Shown here one piece after another: positions 54,095-64,000 of a stretch of 64,000 nucleotides of DNA. This DNA comes from Pelagibaculum spongiae (GTDB taxonomy: Bacteria; Pseudomonadota; Gammaproteobacteria; Enterobacterales; Pelagibaculaceae). Positions within the stretch are counted from its first letter, which is position 1. Every line of letters begins with the position of its first letter. The stretch lies in contig NZ_QDDL01000001.1 of the NCBI RefSeq assembly GCF_003097315.1, positions 186,001-250,000 of the forward strand. Direction: 5' to 3'. The notes beneath the pieces are model-generated. The model worked only from the letters and a program-made list of their open reading frames with translations, did not search any database and had not been told where the DNA came from. Made by a program: the position numbers and the translations under genes.

Positions 54095-56518
54095 TCAATG
54101 ATGACTTACTCTGTCACCGGTTTCCTTCAACTCTGGCTTCTCAGGAGTCTTCTTAATATCGTTTTTGCCACCGGTTGAATCAACCTTTTTCGCCAACGCT
54201 ATTTCTAGAACCTGATCAATCCATTTTACCGGATGAATATTAAGTTTACCTTTAATATTCTCTGGTATCTCACTCAAATCCCTGACATTTTCCTCAGGAA
54301 TTATAACATCTGTTATACCGCCTCGGCGGGCTGCAAGTAATTTTTCTTTTAGCCCACCAATCGGCAAAATCTCACCACGCAAGGTGATTTCACCGGTCAT
54401 AGCCACTGAAGATTTCACTGGAATTTTACTTAAAGTAGATACCAGCGCCGTACACATGCCAATACCGGCACTTGGGCCATCTTTTGGTGTTGCACCTTCA
54501 GGAACATGGACGTGAATGTCGTTCTTTTCGTAAAAATCGGCTGCATAACCTAAATGTTCAGCCCGACTACGCACCACAGAAATCGCAGCTTGTATCGATT
54601 CTTGCATTACGCTACCCAACTGACCAGTGGTAACTACTTTACCCTTACCTTTGACCACCACTGATTCAATAGTAAGCAACTCACCACCAACTTCAGTCCA
54701 TGCCAAGCCAGTAACCTGGCCGATTTGGTCTTCTGCTTCTGCCAAACCATAACGGAATTTCTTCACGCCAAGGTAATCTTCAATAGAATCGCTGGTAACC
54801 GTAACCGGCGCTTCAATCTGCTTCAGTGATAGCTGACGCACTACCTTACGACAAATTTTCGATAATTCACGATCTAGACCACGTACACCGGCCTCTCTTG
54901 TGAAGTAGCGCACAATATCGGTAATGACACTAGGCTCTACGGTTAATTCATCCGCTTTCAAGCCATTGTCGGTAATTTGTTTCGGCAACAAATACTTCAA
55001 TGCAATGCTGGCTTTTTCATCTTCGGTATAACCCGGTAGACGAATCACTTCCATCCGATCCAACAAAGGCACCGGAATATTCATTGAGTTGGCGGTGGCA
55101 ACAAACATCACATCGGATAAATCGTAATCGACTTCCAGATAGTGATCGTTAAAAGTGTTGTTTTGTTCAGGGTCTAACACTTCTAACAAGGCTGATGCTG
55201 GGTCACCTCGATGATCCATGCCCATCTTATCGATTTCATCTAGCAAAAACAGTGGGTTTTTCACCCCTACTTTTGACAACTTCTGAATGATCTTACCCGG
55301 CATAGAACCGATGTACGTACGACGATGGCCGCGAATTTCTGATTCATCCCGAACACCACCCAACGCCATACGAATATATTTGCGCTGCGTTGCACGAGCA
55401 ATCGATTGACCAAGTGAGGTTTTACCAACGCCTGGAGGCCCTACAAGACACAAAATAGGCCCTTTTAACTTGCGGACCCGCCCTTGCACTGCCAAGTATT
55501 CCAGAATGCGCTCTTTGACCTTTTCAAGCCCATAATGGTCGGCTTCAAGAATCTGCTCGGCAACACTTAAGTCATTTCTGACTCGGCTGCGTTTTTTCCA
55601 TGGCACACTAATCATGGCGTCAATATAACTGCGGACTACAGTAGCTTCAGCCGAAACTGGTGACATCATTTTTAACTTGCCAAGCTCAGAAAGCACCTTG
55701 TCATGAGCTTCTTTAGGCATGCCCGCTTTTTCAATTTTCTCAGCTAATTCTTCTAGCTCGCCGGCACCGTCTTCCATATCACCCAGCTCTTTCTGAATCG
55801 CCTTAATTTGCTCATTCAGATAATATTCGCGCTGGCTGTTTTCCATCTGTTTTTTAACTCGACCACGGATGCGTTTTTCCATCTGCATCAGATCGATTTC
55901 ACTATCTAGCAGGGCAATTAATTTTTCTAATCGCTTTGCTACATCAATGATCTCTAAAACTTGTTGCTTATCTTCAATCTTCAGATTCATGTGCGCAGCA
56001 ATCGTGTCACCGACACGACCTGGATCTTCGATGCTGGCCAGAGAAGATAAAATTTCCTGAGGAATCTTTTTATTCAACTTGACGTATTGTTCAAACTGAC
56101 TCATCACCGAACGAGAAAGCACTTCACTTTGGCGGGGCTCCATCTCTGGCTCTTCAAGGCTTTGCGCCTCTACCACCACATATTCTTCCAGCTCTTCTTT
56201 GACTTTCCAGCTGGCACGCCCAGCACCTTCAACCAGCACTTTGATCGTGCCGTCAGGTAATTTCAATAACTGTAGAATGGTTGCTACGGTACCGATCGAG
56301 AACAAATCGGTTGTTTCCGGATCATCTGTTTCAGCATTTTTTTGTGCCACCAACAGAATTTTCTTGTCGGCAGCCATTGCGCTTTCAAGCGCATTGATAG
56401 ATTTTTCCCGACCGACAAACAGCGGGATCACCATATGGGGGTAAACAACAACATCCCTAAGGGGCAATAATGGTAATTCCACTAATTCATCTACTCCGAG
56501 TGGACTGCTTTTGCTCAT
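54095..56518 (-). CDS. lon: ATP-dependent protease Lon
   Basis: 807 residues. LON substrate-binding domain (residues ~10-200), coiled-coil region, AAA+ domain with GPPGVGKTS and LLDEIDKMG, and a C-terminal Ser-Lys protease with the Ser in KDGPSAGIGM and the Lys in IGGLKEKLLAARRG. Degrades misfolded and regulatory proteins in the cytoplasm. Located between clpX and hupB. The C-terminal ~30 residues are charged. Confidence 0.97.
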   Translation of the reverse strand: MSKSSPLGVDELVELPLLPLRDVVVYPHMVIPLFVGREKSINALESAMAADKKILLVAQKNAETDDPETTDLFSIGTVATILQLLKLPDGTIKVLVEGAGRASWKVKEELEEYVVVEAQSLEEPEMEPRQSEVLSRSVMSQFEQYVKLNKKIPQEILSSLASIEDPGRVGDTIAAHMNLKIEDKQQVLEIIDVAKRLEKLIALLDSEIDLMQMEKRIRGRVKKQMENSQREYYLNEQIKAIQKELGDMEDGAGELEELAEKIEKAGMPKEAHDKVLSELGKLKMMSPVSAEATVVRSYIDAMISVPWKKRSRVRNDLSVAEQILEADHYGLEKVKERILEYLAVQGRVRKLKGPILCLVGPPGVGKTSLGQSIARATQRKYIRMALGGVRDESEIRGHRRTYIGSMPGKIIQKLSKVGVKNPLFLLDEIDKMGMDHRGDPASALLEVLDPEQNNTFNDHYLEVDYDLSDVMFVATANSMNIPVPLLDRMEVIRLPGYTEDEKASIALKYLLPKQITDNGLKADELTVEPSVITDIVRYFTREAGVRGLDRELSKICRKVVRQLSLKQIEAPVTVTSDSIEDYLGVKKFRYGLAEAEDQIGQVTGLAWTEVGGELLTIESVVVKGKGKVVTTGQLGSVMQESIQAAISVVRSRAEHLGYAADFYEKNDIHVHVPEGATPKDGPSAGIGMCTALVSTLSKIPVKSSVAMTGEITLRGEILPIGGLKEKLLAARRGGITDVIIPEENVRDLSEIPENIKGKLNIHPVKWIDQVLEIALAKKVDSTGGKNDIKKTPEKPELKETGDRVSHH

Positions 56519-56605
56519 GGAAAGACCTCTTTACTCTTGATCTGAAATCAGAGCTGGCTGACTCCAGCGCTTGAGAAAACTGCTTGTGATTTGCCGTATA
56601 AACAC

Positions 56606-56628
56606 AAAAGCCGGCCTGCGCCGGCTTT
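56606..56628 (-). terminator. Terminator after clpX
   Basis: AAAGCCGGC / GCCGGCTTT stem with a 4-base loop, then TTTTGTG on the minus strand; isolates clpX from lon. Confidence 0.88.
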
Positions 56629-56642
56629 CATGTTAAGACAAA

Positions 56643-57932
56643 CTATTGATTTGGAGCTGCTTGCGACTGAGCTTCACCACTATCGTACATCAGAAGTGGC
56701 TGGGCATCGCCAGAAATAACCGATTCATCAACTACGGCTTTGATCACATTTTCTTGGGAAGGAAGCTCGTACATCGTCTCGAGCAAAGCTTCTTCCATGA
56801 TAGATCTCAGACCACGTGCACCGGTTTTGCGTTCCATTGCTTTTTTGGCAATTGCCTTCAAAGCAGCATCACGGAACTCCAACTCACAGCCTTCAAGCTC
56901 AAACAACTTGCCATATTGCTTGGTTAATGCATTCTTTGGCTCTTTCAAAATCTGAACCAAAGCAATTTCATCCAACTCATCAAGTGTTGCCACTACAGGC
57001 AAACGACCGACAAACTCTGGAATCAAACCAAACTTGACTAAATCTTCCGGCTCAACATCATGCAAGGTTTCGCCTGCAGTCTTACGTTGATCCTTGGCTT
57101 TAACTTCTGCACTAAAACCAATACCGCCTTTTTCAGAGCGCTGCATGATGACTTTTTCAAGGCCAGCAAAAGCACCGCCACAAATAAACAGAATGCTAGA
57201 TGTGTCTACCTGCAGAAATTCTTGCTGTGGATGCTTACGACCACCCTGAGGGGGCACTGAAGCAACCGTACCTTCAATCAGTTTCAGCAATGCTTGCTGA
57301 ACACCTTCACCAGAAACATCTCGAGTAATTGAAGGGTTATCTGATTTACGAGAAATCTTGTCGATTTCATCCAGGTAAACAATGCCTTGTTGCGCTTTCT
57401 CTACGTCGTAATCACACTTTTGCAACAACTTTTGGATGATATTTTCAACATCTTCACCCACATAACCTGCTTCAGTCAGTGTTGTCGAGTCTGCCATAGT
57501 GAAAGGAACATCGAGCATTCTGGCCATTGTTTCAGCCAACAGTGTTTTACCACTACCGGTTGGACCTAATAATAAAATATTACTTTTACCCAACTCAACA
57601 TCGCTAGAGCTGTTCTCACCTTCTTTCAAGCGTTTGTAGTGGTTATAAACCGCTACCGATAAAACTTTTTTAGCCCTTTCCTGACCAATTACATATTCAT
57701 CAAGGCTAGCCTTGATTTCTTTTGGTGTCGGAAGCGATCGGCTACCCGTTTCAGTACTGCTTTCTTGGGCTTCTTCACGAATGATGTCGTTGCACAGATC
57801 GACACATTCATCACAGACAAAAACGGAGGGACCCGCAATCAGCTTACGAACTTCGTGCTGGCTTTTCCCACAAAAAGAGCAGTAGAGCAGTTTTCCACTG
57901 TCCTCACCACCGCCGTGTTTTTCGTCACTCAT
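56643..57932 (-). CDS. clpX: ClpXP unfoldase subunit ClpX
   Basis: 429 residues. N-terminal C4 zinc finger ([16 protein letters not shown]), AAA+ domain with GPTGSGKT and DEIDKI, RKH loop in GGRKHPQQ, and the IGF loop GGIGF that docks on ClpP. Unfolds tagged proteins and feeds them to ClpP, whose gene lies upstream. Confidence 0.97.
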   Translation of the reverse strand: MSDEKHGGGEDSGKLLYCSFCGKSQHEVRKLIAGPSVFVCDECVDLCNDIIREEAQESSTETGSRSLPTPKEIKASLDEYVIGQERAKKVLSVAVYNHYKRLKEGENSSSDVELGKSNILLLGPTGSGKTLLAETMARMLDVPFTMADSTTLTEAGYVGEDVENIIQKLLQKCDYDVEKAQQGIVYLDEIDKISRKSDNPSITRDVSGEGVQQALLKLIEGTVASVPPQGGRKHPQQEFLQVDTSSILFICGGAFAGLEKVIMQRSEKGGIGFSAEVKAKDQRKTAGETLHDVEPEDLVKFGLIPEFVGRLPVVATLDELDEIALVQILKEPKNALTKQYGKLFELEGCELEFRDAALKAIAKKAMERKTGARGLRSIMEEALLETMYELPSQENVIKAVVDESVISGDAQPLLMYDSGEAQSQAAPNQ

Positions 57933-58047
57933 ATGTGACTACCTCACTAGCCAGTAAATTGTTTTCTAGATGCAGGCCTAGACAGCTAATTTCAACCCCC
58001 CGACCCGCATTCTTTTCAAAGCATAGACAAAACCGATAGCTTGCCAA

Positions 58048-58677
58048 TTAACGACTGGTCAAAACTGAATCAATCAAGCCATATTCTGCTGCGTCCGCCG
58101 CACTCATAAAGTTATCACGATCGGTATCGGCTGCTACGCGATCCAATGGCTGACCTGAGTGGTGCGCCAAGACCCCGTTCAAGCGATCTTTTATCGACAG
58201 AATTTCTTTAGCGTGGATTTCAAAATCAGATGCCTGACCTTGGAAACCGCCTAATGGTTGATGAATCATCACCCGAGAATTTGGCAGACAATGGCGCTTG
58301 CCTTTTTCACCTGCAGTCAATAATACCGCACCCATACTAGCCGCCTGGCCAATGCACAGCGTACTGACGTTACACTTTACAAACTGCATGGTGTCATAAA
58401 TAGACATGCCCGCAGTTACAGAGCCGCCTGGAGAATTAATGTAAAGATGGATATCTTTATCTGGATTTTCTGACTCGAGGAATAGCATCTGGGCAACCAC
58501 TAAGTTTGCCATATGATCTTCAACCTGACCCACCAGAAAAATCACTCGTTCTTTCAGCAGTCGAGAGTAGATGTCGTATGAACGCTCCCCGCGCGGGGTC
58601 TGCTCGATTACCATTGGCACCAGCGCGTTTTCTGGCTGTTGCAAGATACCACCATGATTCTTGAAGAAGGATTCCAT
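58048..58677 (-). CDS. clpP: ClpP protease subunit
   Basis: 209 residues. Catalytic Ser114 in [11 protein letters not shown] and His139 in VMIHQPLGG; the catalytic Asp is in the C-terminal third. A short N-terminal propeptide precedes EQTPRGER. Forms the tetradecameric chamber used by ClpX. In the order tig-clpP-clpX. Confidence 0.97.
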   Translation of the reverse strand: MESFFKNHGGILQQPENALVPMVIEQTPRGERSYDIYSRLLKERVIFLVGQVEDHMANLVVAQMLFLESENPDKDIHLYINSPGGSVTAGMSIYDTMQFVKCNVSTLCIGQAASMGAVLLTAGEKGKRHCLPNSRVMIHQPLGGFQGQASDFEIHAKEILSIKDRLNGVLAHHSGQPLDRVAADTDRDNFMSAADAAEYGLIDSVLTSR

Positions 58678-58825
58678 GATTATCTTTTTCCTTTTACCCG
58701 GTAAGCTTACGTATTAAACAAATTTATCATCGGGAGTGTAGATCAGTTTTCACGATAATTCCGATCAACTGATCTTACTGCATGAAACCACGATATACCA
58801 CGCAGCGAAGGCTCAAACAGCTCAA

Positions 58826-58859
58826 AACAAAAAGGCCGACTTGCGCCGGCCTTTTTGTT
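58826..58859 (-). terminator. Terminator after tig
   Basis: CAAAAAGGCCG / CGGCCTTTTTG stem, T-run on both sides; just past the tig stop. Confidence 0.88.
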
Positions 58860-58877
58860 GGTAACTAAATCAAAGCA

Positions 58878-60182
58878 TTACTCGCCTTGAGTTTTCATCA
58901 CCTCGTCAAAGCTCTGGGCTTTTTCAGCTACTGTAGCTGTTTCCAGAACCTTTTCGATAACTTGTTCTTCCAGTACCAGCGCTTCAATTTCTTGCAAGCG
59001 CTCTTTGTCCTGGTAGTAGTACTTCACAACCTCTTCAGACTGTTGATAAGGGGCTGCTACACGCTCAACCGCTTCCTTAACTTTGTCTGCGTCAGCTTTA
59101 ACTTCAAATTTCTTGATGATTTCACCCATCAACAAACCTAAAGAAACGCGACGCGAAGCTTGCTCTTCCATACCACCGGTCATAGCTTCTGGAAGCTCGT
59201 CTTCAGCTTTCAGCTGCATCTGTTGACGCATCTGGTCAGCTAAGCGACCTTTTTCTTCAGCAACCAACGCCTTAGGCACGTTGAAGCTGTTTTTAGCTAG
59301 TAATTGCTCTAAAACCTGGTTTTTAACCTGGCCTTTCAGAGCATTTTCCAGCTCACGATCCATGTTGGAACGAATATCGACGCGCAGTGCGTCCATGCTC
59401 GCATTTTCCAAACCAAACTTGGTTGCAAACTCGTCATTTAATTCAGGTAAAACAGCAACGTTTACATTCTGAACCTTGGTTGCGAATACTGCTTCTTTAC
59501 CGGCCAAGTGTTTAGCGTGATACTCAGCTGGGAAGGAAACCTTCAACTCAACTTCGTCACCTGCCTTAGCGCCTGTCAGACCTTCTTCAAAGCCCGGGAT
59601 CATACTGCCAGAACCAAGCTCCAGGGCGTAACCTTCAGCTTTGCCACCTTCGAATGCCTCACCGTCAATGCTACCAACAAAGTCGATCACAACTTGATCG
59701 CCTTCAGCGGCTGCACGATCAGCTTTTTCCCAGCTCTTTTGTTGCTGACGTACCTTTTCCAACATTGCATCAACATCGGAATCAACTACTGCAGCAGTCG
59801 CTTTCTCTACAGAGATATCTGCAAAGTCAGCTACTTCGATTTCTGGGTAAACTTCGAAAGTCGCGGTAAACTCGATAGTTTCCGCATCATCTAGGTTCTT
59901 TGGCTCAACCTCTGGGGTGCCAGCAGGCATTAGAGATTCTTTTGCCAATGCTTCGTACAGGCTACGTTGAATAACTTTGCCTAATACGTCACCACGAACG
60001 TCAGCGCCATAACGCTTACGAACGATCTTCATTGGAACTTTGCCAGGACGGAAACCGTCTATCTTAACGCTACGCGCTATGCCCTGGAGTTCCTTTTCAA
60101 TGTCTAAATTTACTTGCTCAGCTGGTACTTGGATAGTCAGCTTGCGCTCTAGACCTTGTGTCGTCTCTACGGAAACTTGCAT
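58878..60182 (-). CDS. tig: Trigger factor
   Basis: 434 residues from the ATG at 60182 (MQVSVETTQGLERKL); the frame extends 10 codons further but those do not match the family. Ribosome-binding GFRPGKVP loop near residue 44, the FKBP-type domain (about 150-245, GDQVVIDFVGSIDGEAFEGG) and a long helical C-terminal arm domain. Co-translational chaperone and prolyl isomerase docked at the ribosome exit. Confidence 0.95.
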   Translation of the reverse strand: MQVSVETTQGLERKLTIQVPAEQVNLDIEKELQGIARSVKIDGFRPGKVPMKIVRKRYGADVRGDVLGKVIQRSLYEALAKESLMPAGTPEVEPKNLDDAETIEFTATFEVYPEIEVADFADISVEKATAAVVDSDVDAMLEKVRQQQKSWEKADRAAAEGDQVVIDFVGSIDGEAFEGGKAEGYALELGSGSMIPGFEEGLTGAKAGDEVELKVSFPAEYHAKHLAGKEAVFATKVQNVNVAVLPELNDEFATKFGLENASMDALRVDIRSNMDRELENALKGQVKNQVLEQLLAKNSFNVPKALVAEEKGRLADQMRQQMQLKAEDELPEAMTGGMEEQASRRVSLGLLMGEIIKKFEVKADADKVKEAVERVAAPYQQSEEVVKYYYQDKERLQEIEALVLEEQVIEKVLETATVAEKAQSFDEVMKTQGE

Positions 60183-60312
60183 CAAATCAACCTCGATAAC
60201 AGCGGCCGGCAAGGCTTATTAAAGCCCAACTCGGTAATTAAGTGCCGCATTATAGGAAAAAGGCTTTCAATAGAAAAACAGGCCAGTCGCAGAACGACTA
60301 GCCTGTTAAAAA

Positions 60313-60397
60313 TGGTGCGAGAAGAGAGACTCGAACTCTCACGCCTTGCGGCACTGGTACCTAAAACCAGCGTGTATACCAATTTCACCACTCTCGC
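60313..60397 (-). tRNA. tRNA-Leu (TAG)
   Basis: 85 bases including encoded CCA. Anticodon stem CTGGT / ACCAG around loop TTTAGGT, anticodon TAG. Long class II variable arm with GCCGCAAGGC, as expected for Leu. Last tRNA of the operon. Confidence 0.95.
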
Positions 60398-60437
60398 TTT
60401 TTACAAAATCTTAATTAAAATTAATCAAGATTTAATC

Positions 60438-60514
60438 TGGGGTGAGTAATGGGGTTCGAACCCACGACCACCGGAATCACAATCCAGGGCTCTACCAACT
60501 GAGCTATACCCACC
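60438..60514 (-). tRNA. tRNA-His (GTG), copy 1
   Basis: 77 bases including the extra 5' G (G-1) characteristic of His and encoded CCA. Anticodon loop TTGTGAT. The acceptor pair at 5-68 is G-C; otherwise identical to copy 2 apart from the compensated pair. Confidence 0.95.
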
Positions 60515-60580
60515 AGAAACTCTTATAAAACTAAACCGGCATATTACCCATTTAGCGCCGCAGAACCACTCTGCAAAATA

Positions 60581-60657
60581 TGGGGTGAATAATGGGGTTC
60601 GAACCCACGACCACCGGAATCACAATCCAGGGCTCTACCAACTGAGCTATATCCACC
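60581..60657 (-). tRNA. tRNA-His (GTG), copy 2
   Basis: 77 bases with G-1 and CCA. Identical to copy 1 except the acceptor pair at 5-68, where it has A-T; both bases changed, so pairing is kept. Confidence 0.95.
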
Positions 60658-60675
60658 AAATCTAACAAATTAAGA

Positions 60676-60752
60676 TGGTACGCCCGGTAGGACTCGAACC
60701 TACTACCCTCGGCTTAGAAGGCCGATGCTCTATCCAGATGAGCTACGGGCGC
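60676..60752 (-). tRNA. tRNA-Arg (TCT)
   Basis: 77 bases with CCA; anticodon loop CTTCTAA, anticodon TCT. First tRNA of the Arg-His-His-Leu operon. Confidence 0.95.
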
Positions 60753-60809
60753 TTAATTAAAAGCAATCACAACTGCCGTTTGGCGGCGACCCCTTAATTT
60801 GTGCTGCGC

Positions 60810-60838
60810 AGTCTACTGATGAGACCTCTACTCGTCAA
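60810..60838 (-). promoter_or_regulatory. Promoter of the Arg-His-His-Leu tRNA operon
   Basis: Minus strand: -35 TTGACG (60833-60838), 17-base spacer, -10 TAGACT (60810-60815), followed by a GC-rich discriminator (GCGC) typical of stringently controlled stable-RNA promoters, about 60 bases before tRNA-Arg. Confidence 0.8.
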
Positions 60839-60926
60839 GCACCCTTGTGCGATCAGTGTTAATCGGTATGAATTAAAGCAGTAGCGGAAGATTTTGCCAG
60901 CAAACCCTAATCATTTTTTAATCATT

Positions 60927-60957
60927 AAAAAAAAGCTCAGCGAAACACTGAGCTTTT
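60927..60957 (-). terminator. Terminator after cysS
   Basis: AAAAGCTCAG / CTGAGCTTTT 10-bp stem with a long T-run on the minus strand, just after the cysS stop. Confidence 0.9.
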
Positions 60958-60984
60958 CTTGGTTTTTTAACAAAAAAATACCGA

Positions 60985-62358
60985 CTAACCTTTACGCCAA
61001 GTGGTTCCTTGTGGCCCATCGTCCAGCACAACGTTCATTTCTTTTAACTGATCACGAATCCGATCAGCATCCGCCCAGTTTTTTGATGCCTTGGCATCGG
61101 CACGCTGTTGAATCAATACTTCTATCTGTGCCGATTCATCGCCATTTGAACCGCCTTGAAGAAATACATCTGGATCTTGCTGCAAAATACCTAGCATTTC
61201 GCCTTGAGCGATTAATTCAGCAGCCAGCGCCGAGACATCTTGCCCAGCCTGCTTACCTCGATTAATTTCTCGAACCAGCTCAAATAAACCCGCTAGCGCC
61301 TCGGGCGTATTAAAGTCATCATCCATTGCTTTGGTGAATCTTTCTCGCCACTCACCCTTAGCTGGCTGCTCTGCAATCGGCGTAGCACGCAATGCAGTGT
61401 ATAGACGTTCTAACTTGTCACGGGCTTCAACTAACGCATCAACCGAATAGTTAATCGGGCTACGATACTGGGAGCCAATCAATAGATAGCGCACAACCTC
61501 AGGATCATATTGCGCAAGCACTTCGCGAATGGTGAAGAAATTACCCAAAGACTTAGACATTTTTTCATTATTCACTCGAACTGCACCGGCATGCATCCAA
61601 GTGTTAACGAATTTCTCGCCATTGGCGGCTTCCGACTGGGCAATTTCATTTTCATGGTGCGGGAATTTCAAATCAGGTCCGCCGCCGTGAATGTCAAAAG
61701 TTTTACCCAAGCAGCAGCGAGACATTACCGAGCATTCAATATGCCAACCAGGGCGACCTTCACCCCACGGAGACTTCCAAGCAGGCTCACCCGGCTTGGC
61801 CGCTTTCCACAAAACAAAATCTAGCGGATCTTCTTTAAGCTCACCGACCTGAATTCGGGCACCTGATTGCAATTCGTCAAGAATCTTTCCAGACAATTTG
61901 CCGTAACCTTCAAATTTACGCACCCGATAATAAACATCACCATTATCTACTGCATAGGCATAACCCAGATCGATCAATTCCTGGATCATTTGTAAAATGC
62001 CATCAATATGCGAAGTCGCGCGCGGCTCTTCATCCGGCGGCAGCACACCGAGCGTTTCAGCATCCTGCCACATTTCGCCGATCATTCGTTCGGTCAGATT
62101 TTCAAAAGTTTCGCCATTTTCATTGGCACGCCGAATAATTTTGTCGTCAATATCGGTGATATTACGAATGTACTTCACTTGATAGCCAGAGCTACGCAGG
62201 TAACGAGACACCACATCAAAAGCCACCATCACTCGGGCGTGACCAATATGGCACAGGTCATAAACCGTCATTCCGCACACGTACATGCTGACCTGTCCGG
62301 CAACTAGTGGAGTAAAGGTTTCTTTTTGCTGGCTAAGGGTGTTGTAAATCTTAAGCAT
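60985..62358 (-). CDS. cysS: Cysteine-tRNA ligase
   Basis: 457 residues from the ATG at 62358 ([10 protein letters not shown], the conserved family start); the ATG at 62379 would add seven residues. Zinc ligand Cys28 in [13 protein letters not shown] at 37-40, and KMSKS in [12 protein letters not shown]. Class I synthetase. Its stop lies about 230 bases before the tRNA-Arg gene. Confidence 0.96.
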   Translation of the reverse strand: MLKIYNTLSQQKETFTPLVAGQVSMYVCGMTVYDLCHIGHARVMVAFDVVSRYLRSSGYQVKYIRNITDIDDKIIRRANENGETFENLTERMIGEMWQDAETLGVLPPDEEPRATSHIDGILQMIQELIDLGYAYAVDNGDVYYRVRKFEGYGKLSGKILDELQSGARIQVGELKEDPLDFVLWKAAKPGEPAWKSPWGEGRPGWHIECSVMSRCCLGKTFDIHGGGPDLKFPHHENEIAQSEAANGEKFVNTWMHAGAVRVNNEKMSKSLGNFFTIREVLAQYDPEVVRYLLIGSQYRSPINYSVDALVEARDKLERLYTALRATPIAEQPAKGEWRERFTKAMDDDFNTPEALAGLFELVREINRGKQAGQDVSALAAELIAQGEMLGILQQDPDVFLQGGSNGDESAQIEVLIQQRADAKASKNWADADRIRDQLKEMNVVLDDGPQGTTWRKG

Positions 62359-62674
62359 CGTTGAAGTTGCAATCCGCATCTCAAATCAGTCAGTGATTCT
62401 AGCGAATTTCTTCACTAAAAAGAAAAACCCTTATCAAAGAGCTACTGAGGTTTGCCATACAACAAGAAAAAACTTTGGATACCTTCAATCAATATCATGA
62501 GGCAATTCACCCAGATGTCACATCTTGTTTTTTAAGCGAGCTAACCATTGTTGCTTGGTTTAGGTATTAGCTCAAAAAAAAATAAACGACAGCTAGCCCT
62601 CCTTTTTTTTCAGCCGCCTTTGCTAGCGTGCGCCTAATTGCACATCCTTGCTGCTGTTTTCTTAAAGGCTAACT
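62359..62674. other. Divergent region between cysS and the lipoprotein gene
   Basis: 316 AT-rich bases with no gene. It should contain the cysS and lipoprotein promoters. Long A-run and T-run near 62573 and 62605; no clear hairpin or consensus box. Confidence 0.5.
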
Positions 62675-64000
62675 ATGAAACGAATAATAAGCGTACCTCT
62701 TCTTTTTAGCGCTGTACTTCTTGCCGCATGTGGTGGTGGTGGCGGCAGTAGCGGTAGCGATGGTATAAATGATGGTGCGAAGGAACCACCATTGCAGGTA
62801 CCTTTATTATCATTAGAAAAATCGATTTATCAGTTAGACACCGAACAGGCTTTTTCATTACCGATCACTAACCGCGGCGGCATAACCAACAGCTGCACGG
62901 CTAATCCGAATTTGCCACAAGGCTTGCGCGTCCTTCCTTCTCAGCAGAGCTGCGTAGTCACAGGAGCCGCACTGTCGGCCTTACCTTCAACAACTTATCA
63001 AATCACTGCTACCAATAGTGCTGGTCAATCTGACTTAGCTCTGACACTAGCAATCAGCGACATTCAACCCTTACAAGCACCTGCCTTTATTGCTCAAACA
63101 TCTGCCTCATTACAAAACAATGCTAATAGGTCGATAGAGCTGACCATGGGTAATATCGGTGGCTCAATTGATCGATGCACTATCACTCCAGCGCTGCCTG
63201 GAGGTTTATCGCTGATAAGTACACCCTCAGCATGCGCTGTTGCTGGAACCTCCAATATTGAGAAACCAACTACAACCTATACCGTAACTGCGAGCAATGC
63301 CGTTGGCGAAGTACGCCACCGTATGACTATGAACATTGAAGGTGGTGATGCTTTGGCAACACCAATGCTAGTGCAACCATCAGTCAATCAATTTACCAGC
63401 ACCACCCAAAGCAATTTTGGGGTGCAATTACGAAATAGCGGCGGCCCCACTACCGACTGTCAGATATCACCTGATTTGCCAGAAGGTTTAGTGCTTTATC
63501 AAAGCCATGGTAGCTGCGGTGTTAGTGGCTCAACTGCTAATGAATTATCGACAACTGCCTTCGTAGTGAGCGGTATAAATAATAGCGGGCGAAGCCAAGT
63601 GTCTATTGCTTTGACTGTGAATCGACCGCCACTGCAAGTACCAGCATTATCATTAGCGACGTCAACGCATCAGATGGACACCGAACAAGCCTTTTCATTA
63701 CCTTTCATTAACAGTGGCGGCGCAGTCGATCGTTGTACTGCAAACCCAAGCTTGCCCGCCGGTTTAACTTTGGTGCCTTCTCGACAGAGCTGCCTTTTGG
63801 CTGGCGCAACCCTGTCACCATCACCAGAAACGACCTATCTAATTACTGCAGCTAACAGTTCTGGCAGATCAACTCTTGGGCTAACTCTAACAATCAGTGA
63901 CAGCCGTCCTTTATTGGTGCCGGTTTTTGCTGCTCAAGCACCCACTTCATTACGAGGCAATATTAATCAATCAGCACAACTGAGCCTGATTAATAATGGT
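62675..64000 (+). CDS. Lipoprotein built of Ig-like repeats, N-terminal part
   Basis: At least 442 codons from the ATG at 62675, open to the window edge. Signal with lipobox LAAC, then a Gly/Ser linker. The rest is Ig-like (He_PIG/putative-Ig type) repeats of about 93 residues, each with paired cysteines in patterns SCTANPNLPQGL... and SCVVTG, ending TTYQITATNSAGQS or similar. At least five repeats are visible. Repeat 4 matches repeat 1 (PPLQVP at residues 38 and 318) and repeat 5 matches repeat 2, so a unit of three repeats (~280 residues, 840 bp) was duplicated. Surface-exposed adhesin or envelope protein by analogy; function unknown. Confidence 0.75.
   Translation, partial: MKRIISVPLLFSAVLLAACGGGGGSSGSDGINDGAKEPPLQVPLLSLEKSIYQLDTEQAFSLPITNRGGITNSCTANPNLPQGLRVLPSQQSCVVTGAALSALPSTTYQITATNSAGQSDLALTLAISDIQPLQAPAFIAQTSASLQNNANRSIELTMGNIGGSIDRCTITPALPGGLSLISTPSACAVAGTSNIEKPTTTYTVTASNAVGEVRHRMTMNIEGGDALATPMLVQPSVNQFTSTTQSNFGVQLRNSGGPTTDCQISPDLPEGLVLYQSHGSCGVSGSTANELSTTAFVVSGINNSGRSQVSIALTVNRPPLQVPALSLATSTHQMDTEQAFSLPFINSGGAVDRCTANPSLPAGLTLVPSRQSCLLAGATLSPSPETTYLITAANSSGRSTLGLTLTISDSRPLLVPVFAAQAPTSLRGNINQSAQLSLINNG

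Noticed and set aside
60156-60449. 97-codon open frame across tRNA-Leu and the tig start
   Set aside because: Overlaps a well-formed tRNA and the tig N-terminus; no coding signal.

Overview
The window looks like chromosomal DNA of a Gram-negative gammaproteobacterium of moderate GC, probably in the Pseudomonadales/Oceanospirillales area. Evidence: LPS genes (kdsA, lapA/lapB), the block rpsA-cmk-aroA-tyrA-hisC-pheA-serC-gyrA-mtnA-mtaD-ubiG-mupP-yciK (the same neighbourhood as in Pseudomonas), and the order tRNA cluster-tig-clpP-clpX-lon-hupB-ppiD. No rRNA operon, CRISPR array, prophage or replication origin was seen.

Layout. 0-20 kb: core genes on the minus strand for KDO synthesis (kdsA, cut by the window edge), a ComEA-like helix-hairpin-helix protein, pyrF, LPS assembly (lapB, lapA), ihfB, ribosomal protein S1, and an aromatic/serine amino-acid block ending in gyrA. 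A divergent plus-strand group follows (mtaD, ubiG, mupP, yciK) with mtnA facing it. 20-33 kb: an accessory region. It has an IS66-family element with a nonsense-mutated transposase, which interrupts the 3' end of a small membrane-protein gene. Next come a HAD-like protein, a truncated 5' copy of ppk2, three tandem lipoprotein paralogues that I read as immunity proteins, an LCAT/Tle4-like lipase (probable type VI secretion effector), a LysR/VOC/NTF2-like group, the complete ppk2, a broken small gene and a HEPN/MNT toxin-antitoxin pair. 33-43 kb: core genes fabB-fabA, then a tightly coupled minus-strand operon PHP-yciO-trpS-scpA-scpB-rluB, and yciB/yciI on the plus strand. 42.6-50.5 kb: a second accessory region with a 99-bp tandem array grown from the 3' end of yciB, yciI plus a partial copy of it flanking a membrane coiled-coil protein, an intact second IS66 copy in the opposite orientation, two tandem paralogous exported proteins of unknown family, and an AraC-type regulator. 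50.5-62.4 kb: a PNPOx-like protein, ppiD, two degenerate tRNA genes, hupB, lon, clpX, clpP, tig, an Arg-His-His-Leu tRNA operon with a clear promoter, and cysS. The window ends inside a lipoprotein gene made of Ig-like repeats.

How it fits together. lon, clpX, clpP, tig, ppiD and hupB form a proteostasis/nucleoid block. trpS-scpA-scpB-rluB couples translation with chromosome condensation. mtnA and mtaD belong to methylthioadenosine salvage, and mupP to peptidoglycan recycling. The accessory regions share one pattern: cargo genes lie between a complete core gene and a partial copy of that gene (ppk2, yciI). The copies differ almost only at synonymous sites, which suggests recombination-mediated import from relatives rather than local duplication followed by decay. 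The most unusual items are the lipase/triple-immunity module with mosaic immunity paralogues, the ppk2-bracketed island carrying it, the two mutated tRNA genes, and the tryptophanyl-tRNA synthetase with an iron-sulfur-type cysteine motif and no canonical KMSKS.
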